The notes under the pieces: model-generated | Databases searched by the model: none | What the model was told of the DNA's origin: nothing | Seen by the model: the letters and a program-made list of their open reading frames with translations, nothing else | In this document: positions 22,335 through 32,220 of the stretch, piece after piece | How the letters are laid out: the number at the start of each line of letters is the position of its first letter | Position numbering within the stretch: the stretch's first letter is position 1 | Made by a program: the position numbers and the translations under genes | Origin: Bathynomus jamesi | Lineage: Eukaryota; Arthropoda; Malacostraca; Isopoda; Cirolanidae | Assembly: GCA_023014485.1 (NCBI GenBank) | Contig: JAJOZX010000876.1 | Span: 667,001 to 731,000, forward strand | Direction: 5' to 3' | Length of the DNA: 64,000 nt

Positions 22335-23089
22335 CAGGGTGGGCCGTAAGTTTCCATACATAGGAAAAATAAACATTTTTTTATGAACAACCATTTTTAT
22401 TTATATAATATGCTCTACATGGTTGCCATTGTTTTGAAAACACATTTCAATACGTGTTCCCCACTGTTGATGAACACGCATTAGCACAGTTGACGTTATG
22501 CTTGTAATGGCGTTGGTGATACGTTCCTTTAGATGATTTATGTCTCGTATCTTTTCCTGATACACCATGGCCTTCAAGTGCCCCCAAAGATAGAAATCAA
22601 GGGGGTGAGATCTGGGGATCTGGGAGGCCACTCCACAGGACCACGCCGACCAATCCAAGCATCCGGAAACTGCTGCTGATCCAAATACCGACGCACGTGA
22701 AGACCATAATGAGGTGGAGCTCCATCTTGCTGGAAGTAAACTGGGAAGTTACCTTCCTCGTTTAGCAGGGATGGGAAAATCTCTTCTTGCAACATGTTAA
22801 ATACCTTTCGGCATTAAGATTTCCACTGACAAAAATTGGTCCAATAATTCTGTCACCCCATATCCCGCCCACACCATCACTTTACCGGCACCTTGCATCT
22901 TCGTCGGACTCAGCCAGTTAGGGTTAGCATTACTCCAATAACGTATGTTTTGCCGATTAACCTCTCCATTGACGTAAAAATTTGCTTCATCAGTAAACAA
23001 GATCTTACAAACGCATATTCTTAGGGTATCTGAAACATAAAAACAAACGTTTAAATTTTCCTATGTATGGAAACTTACGGCCCACCCTG
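22335..23089 (-). mobile_element. mariner-type element, catalytic core only
   Basis: Perfect 34-bp terminal inverted repeats starting CAGGGTGGGCCGTAAGTTTC, flanked by TA (22333-22334 and 23090-23091). At 755 bp it is little more than half a full element. The N-terminal DNA-binding half of the transposase is deleted. Confidence 0.95.
22401..23000 (-). pseudogene. DD37D mariner-type transposase, N-truncated
   Basis: Three minus-strand segments. 23000-22797 holds the first catalytic Asp ([20 protein letters not shown]) and a KVMVWAGYG strand. 22795-22574 holds the second Asp (VYFQQDGAPPHY) and WIGRRGPVEWPPRSPDLTPL with the third Asp. 22658-22401 continues after a frameshift with HPLDFYLWGHLKAMVYQEKI and the C-terminal helices. 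By my count 37 residues separate Asp 2 and Asp 3. The helix-turn-helix domain is absent, and a frameshift near 22600 (G run) plus a stop near 22797 break the rest. It cannot bind its own ends unless supplied in trans. Confidence 0.9.
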
Positions 23090-23219
23090 TATATTGATTC
23101 AATAAATTTGTTATTATTTATTAACTTTTATTATAAAAAAAGTTGTCTATTTACTTTTGTCAACCATCTGCACAAGAAAAATGTATATTGTGTTTTATTT
23201 ACTGCGATGAGAAGAGATT

Positions 23220-23500
23220 TTTAGGACCAGTAGTATAGTTGCAAAAACGTAGACGGAAAATTTTGGCAGGATGACGTCACGAGGTCCTTACGCCGTTTTA
23301 TGAGGTGTATTCGAAGGGGGTAAAGGGGAGGTTAGATTAAGTTAAAGGGAGACTTCATGAACATTTATAAGTTATATTTAAAGGTAGCGTAGCCTCTCTG
23401 GGGAGGCCATAGCCCCGCATGCGTCCCAAGGGCGATACCAGGAACCCGGATACAACACAACCACGCGTCCATCCACGACATACCCACCTGCCGCTCAGAT
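23220..23500 (+). repeat. repeat copy without the 3-kb transposon
   Basis: GTAGTATAGTT.CAAAAA.GTA, TTTTGGCAGGATGACGTCAC, TTTTATGAGGTGTATT, GGGAGACTTCATGAAC and GCGATACCAGGAACC match, in order and in reverse orientation, both flanks of the transposon at 36207-39229. This copy is uninterrupted, so it acts as an empty site. Its right part (23400-23590) is GC-rich compared with its surroundings. Confidence 0.85.
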
Positions 23501-26227
23501 CGCCGCCCACCCATACCGCCGACGCATCTTAACAGCGTCCCGAAAACCCCCGTCCATTCACGAGCTCGGGTTTATTTGATCCTTTTACGGAAACTCAAAA
23601 CTAAATAATAATAGCCCTAGGTATCTCTCTCTCTCTCTCTCTCTCTCTCTAGCTCCATCTATCTATCCAATTATCTACAGTGAAGGGTTCGGGGTGTTTC
23701 TCTCCTATGGTGGCATCCCTTTCCCCGGTGACCTCCATGAATGAATAAAATGAAAATAACTCTTTGTTTCTCTTCCAGATCATTGCACCGTTCGTGAGTC
23801 GGTGTGTGACGATGGTGATGCACTTATTTATGTTAACCCTCCGTCTATGGCCTTGGGTGGTTCGAGGTTGACGGGGGTTCTGGTTAGGTGGCAGTAACGG
23901 ATTTCTCATTCTGGGGTAGCTGGTACCGTGTAGGGACTCGGAATAGTTCTTTGATATTACACTCCGATTTCTTCTTGTTAGTGGCTCGGAGGGTTCAGTG
24001 AAAACTTACTAAACTATCTGTCGGTTCCGCGATTCTTCTTGTAGCGTATCGGAGAAATTATTTTATCTTAAAACCAAGTTCTCTGAAGAAGGCAGGGCTC
24101 AAAGGAGAAGACAAAGATATCCTCTTACTGTATTTTACTGCTTCTAAAATATTACAGTTAATGCTTTAGCCTCTAGATCAGATCAGAATAATCAAAATAA
24201 TAATTTGAAAGATTACAAGAGTTTATATACAAAAATAATTTGGTGACATCATTATTATTTAATGTTGACGTGCTTGTTTTTGATTCTCAATAGGCTGAAT
24301 TCTTTTGGAAAATATTTAAAGATAAAGGTAAATTTTTGCTGTAGCAGCATATTGACAGGTGAGCAAGATATTTGAAGATGAAAGCACATTTTTCTCTTAA
24401 ACAGTATATTGACGGATCTGATGTTATCATGATTTGCCGAGTTAATTAAAAATGGAAATTGAAATATGCATTTTATTATGAATTAAAATTAAACATGCAT
24501 ATGAGCTAAAATTAAATGCTTAAAATTTAAAATTAAGTGTTAATTTAGATTTTAGAGTTTCGGCAAGATATGACTTCAGCTTTTACAACTAAGAGAGACT
24601 GTATAAAAAATGAACATTGCAGAATTTAACACGATTACATGATTGAGCTTAATCTAAAAAATGATTAGGTAATTTAAAAAAGAAATAATTCATCAATTAC
24701 TTGCAAAAATAAATAGAAAGAAAATTAAAAATTTATTTATTTTTCCAAACTTGCATATTATATACAGTTAGAGTGTTACGCGAGTTTGGACTTTATATGC
24801 AAAAATGAATGTTAGAATTATTAACTTTTTACATTTATATACCGATATTAATTCGCATATCGGATGTTACAATTTCAGAGGTATCGTGAACCCATTGATG
24901 TCTTTCTTCGGGTTATTTATTTTTCACTTTAACTAAGTATACTAATATTGTTTATCGTTGTATTTTCAAAATTTATCTTAAGTTAAACTATTTATAAAAA
25001 CACAATAATATAAATTTACACAGTTATTATGAAACAAAGTTTTTATACTTTTAAGCTTATGTTCATTCACAAATTAAATTAACTCTACACTTACGTTATA
25101 CAACTAATAAACAAGGTTAAGCCTTGATCGAAAATCAGGTAGGCCTAAAAAAGGGGTAGACCTCGCGCGTAACAGGACTAGAAACCTAGGGCTTCGGAAA
25201 GGATTCACTCTCGTCAGCCCTTGGCGAAAATAAATTGAATTTACTGTTATTAATTCATCTTAAATATAGCCCTATTTCTCAAGGGGCTTGGATCGAAGTG
25301 TTTAAAACAAATTAACAAGGGAGGGGAAAATAATCTTAAGATGGACACACTGATTCCGATGACTCTGTCTGACTCAATCCTCGACTACCTCTACTGACTG
25401 AATCCTTAGCGCTGCGTTTTGCCTTTTTCTCCATCACAATTTGGGCTTTCATTTCGCATTGGGAAAACAATTTTACATTCCTTTTTCAATGATTCTAAAA
25501 CTTCATTATTACATTATTTTACTAGTTTATACAGTTTCCTAATTATTTTATATTACTGAACTAACTTATTTGACCTATTTAACCGAAATTGAAGGTTTTT
25601 CTCAAGGTATTGTACTAGATCTAGTCATAGCTAGCATTTATTTACGTTACTTCAAATAGCACTAACTTGGTGACTGTTGATGATTTCCCATAATTCGCTC
25701 ATAATTAATTATTACCTTTTATTCGGAGAAGTTAAAAATTTTACCCTAATGAATCTAATAATGTGTAACAGTTCTTAAATAATCTACGTCGTTACTCTGA
25801 CCTAAAGATATAATTTACTGATGATGTCTAGGTTCAGACAAAAGTTTATAATAAAGGATCATGGCATCCATCGCCGCTAAAACCATCCATACATGTATTA
25901 TAGACATTTCTAAATTTTTAATAAACATTTTTTATTTAAAAATATAATGAGAAATTATTAAATTTCTTTTTCAAGAGAAGGCTAAACCATACTCAACCAT
26001 TTCGAACTAATACACTTATGAACTTCTCAAACAGTCATAACTCATGTTATCTACTTATTTATTCACTATTAAGCACGTAATTATTTACTGTATTATATAT
26101 ATCTTCTTCCATGACACGTGATAATAATTATGTGGTTGCCTGTTATTGTACAACAATAAATACATTTTTAAAATCGTATGTCTGTATAATGTGAAAAACG
26201 TGATAAAAAAATTCGCTGTGAATTTGG
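23501..26227. other. AT-rich spacer, no gene seen
   Basis: (TC)n at about 23621-23650. The minus frame at 23649-23909 is short and unrecognised. From 24.0 to 26.2 kb the sequence is very AT-rich with no open frames of note and no repeat that I can identify. Confidence 0.5.
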
Positions 26228-26530
26228 TGCCTCGGTGGTGCAGTGGTTAGCGTCGCTGACCACGAATCCATCAGCCCCGGGATCGAGACCCGGTGACGGC
26301 AGGCAGGGCGCAGCAAAACCCAGCTGTTCATCCTTCCACACAATAAAAAAATTGGTTGGTCGATAAATGGGTACCCTGAGTAACCTAGTGATTGAGACAC
26401 TGGGCTGCTAGTGGGGCGTGGTTCGGATTCCACGTTAAACTGTAGATCTAAGGTGGAGTGACAAGCTTGACCTTCGACAGAATGAACAATTCGGGTGGAA
26501 GCAAAACCAAAGTTAACCGAGGTAAAGATA
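26228..26530 (+). repeat. dimeric tRNA-like SINE, intact
   Basis: Monomer 1: A-box-like TGGTGCAGTGGTTAGCG and B-box GGGATCGAGACCC. Monomer 2: TAACCTAGTGATTGAGA and B-box GGTTCGGATTCC. The 3' body CACGTTAAACTGTAGATC, TAAGGTGGAGTGACAAGC ends at AACCGAGGTAAAGATAACC. Same family as 13262-14122. Confidence 0.9.
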
Positions 26531-26935
26531 ACCGTATATAATATTTCCAATGCATAAATAATGCAATCAAACAGTTTTTCATTTACAAACTATGGACGTT
26601 ATTGGTATTATTTAGACAAAAGTGTTCAAGTTTGGAACTGTTCAAAATGGATTCGTAATGATGACCAATCACAAAACTAATTGGGTATGACGTCATAGAG
26701 TCAGCATCACTTATTTAAACCTGCACGCATGCCTGAGAGCCACATTCTTTATGATCTATTCTACTGCATCAAACTATGCTAGTCATCCTGTAAAAACTCT
26801 ACGTAACAACTGCATTGTAAGTACCTTTTCTATTTTTCCATGCTACATGGTCTTAAACATAATATTTAATTGTTCATTTATTTTTGCTGATGATAATTAA
26901 ATTTTAATTATCATTTGATAAAGTAAAGTAAAGTA
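26531..26935. other. spacer with promoter-like signals
   Basis: See the separate entry for a CRE/TATA pair at 26688-26719. No coding exon can be supported. Confidence 0.4.
26688..26822 (+). promoter_or_regulatory. candidate CRE + TATA and splice donor
   Basis: Perfect CRE palindrome TGACGTCA (26688-26695), TATTTAAA 16 bp further on (26712-26719), and a strong donor-like GTAAGT at 26817-26822. The order resembles a core promoter with a short first exon. No downstream exon is identified, so this may be chance. Confidence 0.3.
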
Positions 26936-27195
26936 ATTGATAAATGGAATAATCTTCCCGCGTCCGTAGTAAACTCTACCAGCGTTAATATGTTTAAAAC
27001 CCGTTTAGATAGGCATTTTAAAGATATTAACGTCGTTTAAAATAATGAAATTAGCAACAGGAGCTCTGGGGGTGGTGGTCAAGGTTTGAGTCTGTTGACG
27101 ATTGATGCCAGCTTGTGACATGCCAGCGTGTGATATGCCAGCGTTAAATTTATATAATTAAAAAAAATAAAAAAATAAAAAATAAAAAAAAAATT
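26936..27195 (+). pseudogene. LINE 3' end (5'-truncated)
   Basis: After one frame adjustment the plus strand reads DKWNNLPASVVNSTSVNMFK followed by TRLDRHFKDINVV and a stop. This is the C-terminal tail of a CR1/jockey-type reverse transcriptase ORF2, matching the tail at 63.9 kb (NSLSVEAISSTSINMFKNRL). About 100 bp of 3' UTR with repeated TGCCAGCRTGTGA words and an A-rich tail (27150-27195) follow. A dead-on-arrival insertion. Confidence 0.8.
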
Positions 27196-27638
27196 AGACT
27201 AACACCAACTTAGATGTAGCTCGTAGCGTAAACTAATCCACTTTTTGTTATACTCTTCATACTTTTTTTTCTTTTCTCATCCTCTCTTTACTTGCATGTC
27301 TGTAGTTTGTATGATATGACAGTGTTTGAGTTAAGACTGTGTTTGCATGGTTTGTAAGCGTTCTTATATTACTTCTTTTCATCTTTCACTCCTTTCCTAT
27401 TCTCTTCGACTATTTTTCCGACTTGTCGGCAGTGGCCGGCGGATGATGATGGTGAGTCTTTCTCTCTCTTTTTCTGAATGAATGTTAACCCACGAATGAT
27501 AGGTTTTGCTACTTACTTAACACCTTATTCTCTTCTTTTAACCCCATACTCTCTTCTTTCTCTCGGGCTAACCTTAGAGTGGGGGTCTTTGTTAGCCTTA
27601 GCTTCTGTAGATCTGTAGATATGTACACTTTTATGATG

Positions 27639-27686
<48 letters not shown>

Positions 27687-27762
27687 CATAAGCTTTGCTC
27701 ATTTAAAAGTGTTTTAGTACATTAACTAACAAATAATAATTTATAAACCATTACTTATAGCA
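27196..27762. other. spacer
   Basis: (GT)n at about 27642-27685. No gene recognised. Confidence 0.45.
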
Positions 27763-27770
27763 TATATATA

Positions 27771-28558
27771 CAGTGGTAGGCACCGTTAACCAAAAAGTTA
27801 ACTTCGATAACGATAATCCGTTAACCCCAATTTTTAACTCCGATAACGATAATCCGATAATTTTACTACAAAGTTAACGGAAGTTAACGTTAATCCGTTA
27901 ACGATAACTATTTCTTTACTAACATTTAAAAAAATCAAGGAAAAAAGCTTTAAAACCCATAGAAAATGTTTATTTATGCAAAATCTAACAATAAATAGGT
28001 ATTTAACTGTATTTTTATCAAGTTTTGCAACTTTTTTGCTTAACTTTTTTTTTATTTTTAATAAAAAATGTACTGATTACACGTTTTGAAACCCTTGTAA
28101 CCACTAACCATTAACTAAATTTTAATTTACCAGAGAATTATTATGGCGGGAACTGAAAGGTAAAATTAAATTTTAGGCACATTTATTAAAGACTATGACA
28201 CAATGTGCTGGTTGCCCTTCAGAAAGACCAACTTCTCAAAGTTAGGCCCAACTGCCAGTCTTGACCTCTTGGGCCTCAGGATGTCCTTGCTGAGAGAGAA
28301 GAGCCGTTCCACTGCGGCAGAGGACGGAATTGGCAGACTGAAGTTATGGCGGTTTGAATTCATTCGCGGAGCGGTGATCTTCCGTGAATGACTCTTCGCA
28401 GTTAACGTGTTAACGGACTTTAACAGACTAAATATCGAGTTATCGGAAGTTAACTGGTCCGATAACGATAAATGGAAATTAACTTCCGTTAATAGTCCGT
28501 TAAAAAAAGTTAACTTCGTTAATTAACTGTTATCGGATTAACGCTTTAGTGCCCAACA

Positions 28559-28561
<3 letters not shown>
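27771..28561 (-). mobile_element. hAT element, internally deleted
   Basis: Ends CAGTGGTAGGCAC and (inverted) CAGTGTTGGGCAC, with an 8-bp TATATATA duplication (27763-27770, 28562-28569). The subterminal regions are dense in GTTAAC/CGATAACG words, as in many hAT ends. At 791 bp only a C-terminal piece of transposase remains. The host TA array makes the duplication itself less decisive. Confidence 0.88.
28193..28363 (-). pseudogene. hAT transposase C-terminal exon
   Basis: A 56-codon minus frame reads SLPIPSSAAVERLFSLSKDI then LRPKRSRLAVGPNFEKLVFL and KGNQHIVS, with its natural stop at 28195-28193. It is the hAT C-terminal dimerisation domain (AAVERLFS......L.PKR.RL...NFEKLVFL). It has no internal stop. 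Everything upstream (BED finger, catalytic RNase H-like domain) is missing, so the protein cannot transpose. Flanking subterminal repeats place it near the natural 3' end of the gene. Confidence 0.85.

Positions 28562-28612
<51 letters not shown>
28562..28612. repeat. (TA)n microsatellite
   Basis: TA array continuing from the hAT target duplication. Confidence 0.97.
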
Positions 28613-28616
<4 letters not shown>

Positions 28617-28627
28617 TAGTGGTTGTC

Positions 28628-28708
28628 ACATCCGCATCCGCATAAAATTCAACATCCGCATCTTTATCCGCATCCGCTCGTGCAGGATGCGGATGTTGCG
28701 GATTTGTA
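28628..28708. repeat. ATCCGC hexamer repeat with inverted part
   Basis: Repeated CATCCGCATCCGC units, then the inverted GGATGCGGATGTTGCGGAT, so it can form a hairpin. Possibly a subterminal piece of a DNA transposon. Confidence 0.6.
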
Positions 28709-29182
28709 CTATTTACTAAATTGCTATTTTTGAAGCACAATTATTCAGTTTAAATACTGAAACTTGTGCAGCCTTCATTTGACCTTTAATGTAACTGGCA
28801 ATGTCTGTTGTGTATTTGTATAATTAATTGTTCATGCTACAATACATAACAATAAGCATGACTTCAATATTATATAACGCGCGAGGTAATGAAAGTTTTT
28901 ATATAAAGTTAGGTGAATGACACCAGGCCGATGGGGCTTGTTACACGTTGTTACATGGTGAGATCTGTCATGCCACTGGAGTTCTTGTAGGAGAGAGGCG
29001 AGATGCGATTGAGACGTCGTGCTGAGGGTCCCTTATAACGAGGTCGAAAGCCATCCTCATCTTGAATGTTATTTCTCAGAAGGCAAAAGGAAAATCGCGA
29101 AAGTATTTGAAGGCGTTTCTGTTGCTACATATACTGTACATATGATACAACTCAGAATGGTCCTCTGAGAAGCTTTTATTTA
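28709..29182. other. spacer
   Basis: Nothing recognised. Confidence 0.4.
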
Positions 29183-30102
29183 CACACAGACTGTACATGG
29201 AGCAAGGAACTTCTCTGCGAAAATTAAATCTACTATAGTCCGAATAAGTAATGGTAAATGACAGATACTATAGTTTTCATTTTTCGTGATGGAAGCCCAA
29301 TGTGGAAAACAGGTCACTAGCAAAGAGGCCCCAAAATATAGCTTCCTTCATCAGCTATCTGCTAAGCAGATAGAACCCAGCTTTGGGACAGGGTCTAGGG
29401 TTTAAAGCTTCCCAGACTGTTACATTCGAAACCTCAATATACCCAAGAAACTAGTTGTATTTACGTCGGATTGAATACATCAAAGAAAAATGGATCACCT
29501 GAAGATCAGGGCCCCCAGCCTTCGTTAGTTAGCCTTATAAGGTAACCAACGAAAATATCACGACTTAAACTAACCAATCGTCAAGGGCGTACTTGACCTA
29601 ACGATTGGTTAGGTTAAGTCGTGATATTTTCGTTAGTTAGCCTTATAAGGCTAACTAAAGAAGGCTAGGGGCCCTGATCTTCAGGTGATCCGAAAAAGCG
29701 GTAGCTATTGTATTTTTAACCCCCGCCAAAAAATAACAACTTAAACTTCACTCAGAAAATTTGAGCGTCCACTTTTCAAAGCACATAACAGGTCTGTCTA
29801 ATGTGATGTATTCGATCGGAAGTAAATGCAACGAGTTTCTTAGGTATATTGAGGTTCTGATGTAGCAATCTGGGAAGCTTTAAACCCTAGACCCTGTCCA
29901 GAAGCTGGGTCATATCTCCTAAGCAGATAGCTGGTTATGGAAGCTATATTTTGGGGTCTCTTTGCTAGTGACCCGTTGCCAAAGTTCGGCTTCCATCATG
30001 GAAAATATAAACTATAGTATTTGTCATTTACCATTACTTAATCGAACTATTGTGCATTTAATTTTCCCAGAAGAGTCCCTTGTTCCATGTATGGTCTGTG
30101 TG
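29183..30102. mobile_element. 0.9-kb fold-back element, nested palindrome
   Basis: Outer arms 29183-29482 and 29804-30102 are inverted (AAGCTTTAAACCCTAGACCC, GGAAGCTATATTTTGGGG, TTTGTCATTTACCATTACTT). They enclose an inner palindrome at 29491-29692 with GGATCACCTGAAGATCAGGG ends and the shared fold-back core (AACGAAAATATCACGACTTA, CCAATCGTCAAGGGCGTAC). An asymmetric 110-bp stretch (29693-29803) lies to its right. No coding content. Confidence 0.9.
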
Positions 30103-30608
30103 TGTGTGTGTGAATACAGGTCATTTAATTTAAGTGTTATATTTTAATTATATCGTACTTTCAAATTACTGCGAATTACTGCGATCCAGTCAAACAATTC
30201 AAATGCTAAATTTTAAATATCTCATTAGCTTATTTCCTGTTAAGTGTTATTATTCAGGGTTGGTTTTGAAGAATTGTTTTCTGAGAATGTTTTATTCTAA
30301 GATATTTCTCGTGCATTAATATTCAGGGTTAATTATAGGTTTAACTTTTCTAAGGTTTCGAAGACAAGTAATAAGTTATTGAAGGAAAGAGTTCTTATAG
30401 TTTTCTCTCTGCAGATAATCTCTCAATTCCCTCGCTGATATCCTTACAATTTGTCAAAGCTACATGAGCTTTTATAGGTACATTGGATGAAGAGGGTTAT
30501 ATAAATTGAGAGAATCTAAATGGTTATTCTATTTTAAAACACTACACTGCGGACACTCCAAATTATTAATGGCTGTATCCAACGTTGTATAACAGAGTTT
30601 TGCTCATC
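30103..30608. other. spacer
   Basis: AT-rich, no gene recognised. Confidence 0.4.

Positions 30609-30641
<33 letters not shown>
30609..30641. repeat. (TA)n(CA)n microsatellite
   Basis: Directly abuts the mariner-type element. Confidence 0.95.
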
Positions 30642-30643
<2 letters not shown>

Positions 30644-31415
30644 GGGTGTCCCATAAGTCCGGCATCATAGGAAAATAATAAAAAAAGGCAAAACAAAAGC
30701 TTTTATTTACAGAACGTGCTCAATATGTCCACCATTGTTTTCAATACACAAATTCAGACGTGATATCCAGTCAGCAAGCACACGGTGGATGATGTCAGGA
30801 GTAATGGTGTTACATGCCCCAAATAATGCGCTGCCGCAAATGTTCAACACTCCTAATTTTCTCTGCGTAGAACAGCGCTTTCAAGTGACCCCAGAGATAA
30901 AAATCTAGTGGCGTGAGATCCGGGCTTCTAGCTGGCCATTCCACAGGCCCTCGATGTCCTATCCAATGACCAGGGAATTGTTGGTACAGGTATTCCCTTA
31001 CTTGGGTGCTGTAATGTGCAGGAGCGCCGTCTTACTGGAACCATGTTGGGAAATTTCCTTCTTCGTTCAAGACACTGGGAAATGCTTCTTCCTTGAGCAT
31101 ACGTAGGTAGGTGCCTCCAGTGACATGTTCATCGAAAAAGAGGGAGCCTATGATGCGATCCTTCCAAATGCCACACCATACCATCACCCGAGATGCACCT
31201 TGTTCCTTTGAAGAGGTATACCAGTGAGGATTGTTTTGAGACCAGTAGCGGGTGTTCTGTCGATTTATCTCACCATTTCCATAAAAAACAGCCTTGTCAC
31301 TGAACAGAATGGTAGACGGGAAATTGGCATCCCGAGCATAAGAAAAATATGAATTATGGTTTGTAGAAATAGAAAAATATGAATTTCTCCTATGATGCCG
31401 GACTTATGGGACACC

Positions 31416-31418
<3 letters not shown>
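30642..31418 (-). mobile_element. mariner-type element, catalytic core only
   Basis: Perfect 31-bp terminal inverted repeats starting CAGGGTGTCCCATAAGTCCG. The element is 777 bp and sits inside a TA/CA array, so the TA duplication cannot be proven. Like the 22.3-kb element it lacks the DNA-binding half of the transposase. Confidence 0.95.
30715..31318 (-). pseudogene. mariner-type transposase, one stop at active site
   Basis: One minus-strand frame runs almost unbroken from about 31315: FSDKAVFYGNGEINRQNTRY, then SRVMVWCGIWKDRIIGSLFF, then LNEEGNFPTWFQ. A TAA follows exactly where the family has Q, then DGAPAHYSTQVREYL, WIGHRGPVEWPARSPDLTPL and DFYLWGHLKALFYAEKIRSV. I count 36 residues between Asp 2 and Asp 3. 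The stop precedes the second catalytic Asp, and the C-terminus shifts frame near 30820. The N-terminal helix-turn-helix is deleted, as in the 22.4-kb relative. Confidence 0.9.

Positions 31419-31462
<44 letters not shown>
31419..31462. repeat. (TA)n microsatellite
   Basis: TA array on the other side of the mariner element. Confidence 0.97.
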
Positions 31463-31465
<3 letters not shown>

Positions 31466-32175
31466 ATGGTCAACATCTATTAAGCTACGTCTCCCGTATA
31501 CATAACGCATTGCTATTATTTCGATATAATCTTTGTACATGATTTATGTTTATCTTATCCATCTCTTTCACTACAGGTTCTTAGTGGTACGTTCGTTGCG
31601 CACATTCCATCAAATATTGTTTGCTATGTATGAACAAATTACAGCGGGAAACCAAAACGATTCTTTGCAAGTTCTTAGTGTTCTGTCTATACACACATAT
31701 ACTTAGCTTCCATATTATATTAATTTTTAATACTGTACACTTTGAAACCTCGGCTAAACACTCGTATGACCTCCTCCTAACAAATGAAACTTCAGTGTTT
31801 TAGTTCCAATATAATATTTAAGTTTTGATAATAAAAGGCCCGTCTTCTTATGCGTTAATTATATGATTTCAATGAGTAACCCATTAAATATAAAAATAAT
31901 TAATGTCGCTCATTACTTGGCTCACAATCCTTCAATAAAATTAAGTAGGATAAATAAGGATAGCTTAAATATACTAATTAAACACATCACGTTTTCTCTC
32001 ATGAAACTTTTACTGCAAATAACTGCAGTTTCGCTTTCGGAGGTTTAATTTTTTGTTTTTACTCAGTTTGTATTGGAATTTCAATTCAGAATTTGCATGG
32101 AACAAGGAACTCTTCTGGGAAATTACATCCACTATATGATAATAAAAACCCACTCTAATAGACAGAGTTTGTTTC
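31463..32175. other. AT-rich spacer
   Basis: No gene. A word near 32093 (CATGGAACAAGGAACT) also occurs in the arms of the 29-kb fold-back element. Confidence 0.4.
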
Positions 32176-32177
32176 CA

Positions 32178-32216
32178 CAACAGTTTCGATGCCCACTGGC
32201 ATCCTCTTCGGGTGGA
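32178..32216 (-). ncRNA. hammerhead-ribozyme-like core
   Basis: On the minus strand CCGAAGAG, then GATGCC-AGTG-GGCATC (a 6-bp stem), then GAAAC. This is the arrangement of a hammerhead core (CUGANGA, stem II, GAAA), except that the conserved U is C. Penelope-like elements are known to carry hammerheads in their terminal repeats, and this lies at the tail of a tandem Penelope array. Stems I and III are not resolved. Confidence 0.4.
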
Positions 32217-32220
32217 TACA

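Larger units (their letters stand above)
22202..23170 (+). mobile_element. short Tc1-type element split by a mariner
   Basis: Ends CAGAGGGTTGACAAAAGTAA (left) and CTATTTACTTTTGTCAACC (right). It keeps only a transposase C-terminus, EQVAKLINGMPEHVSALYNT (about 22243-22310), matching the last helix of Tc1 enzymes. The uninterrupted sister copy at 40613-40856 aligns on both sides. Between them only the 755-bp mariner-type element and its TA duplication are extra. Confidence 0.85.
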
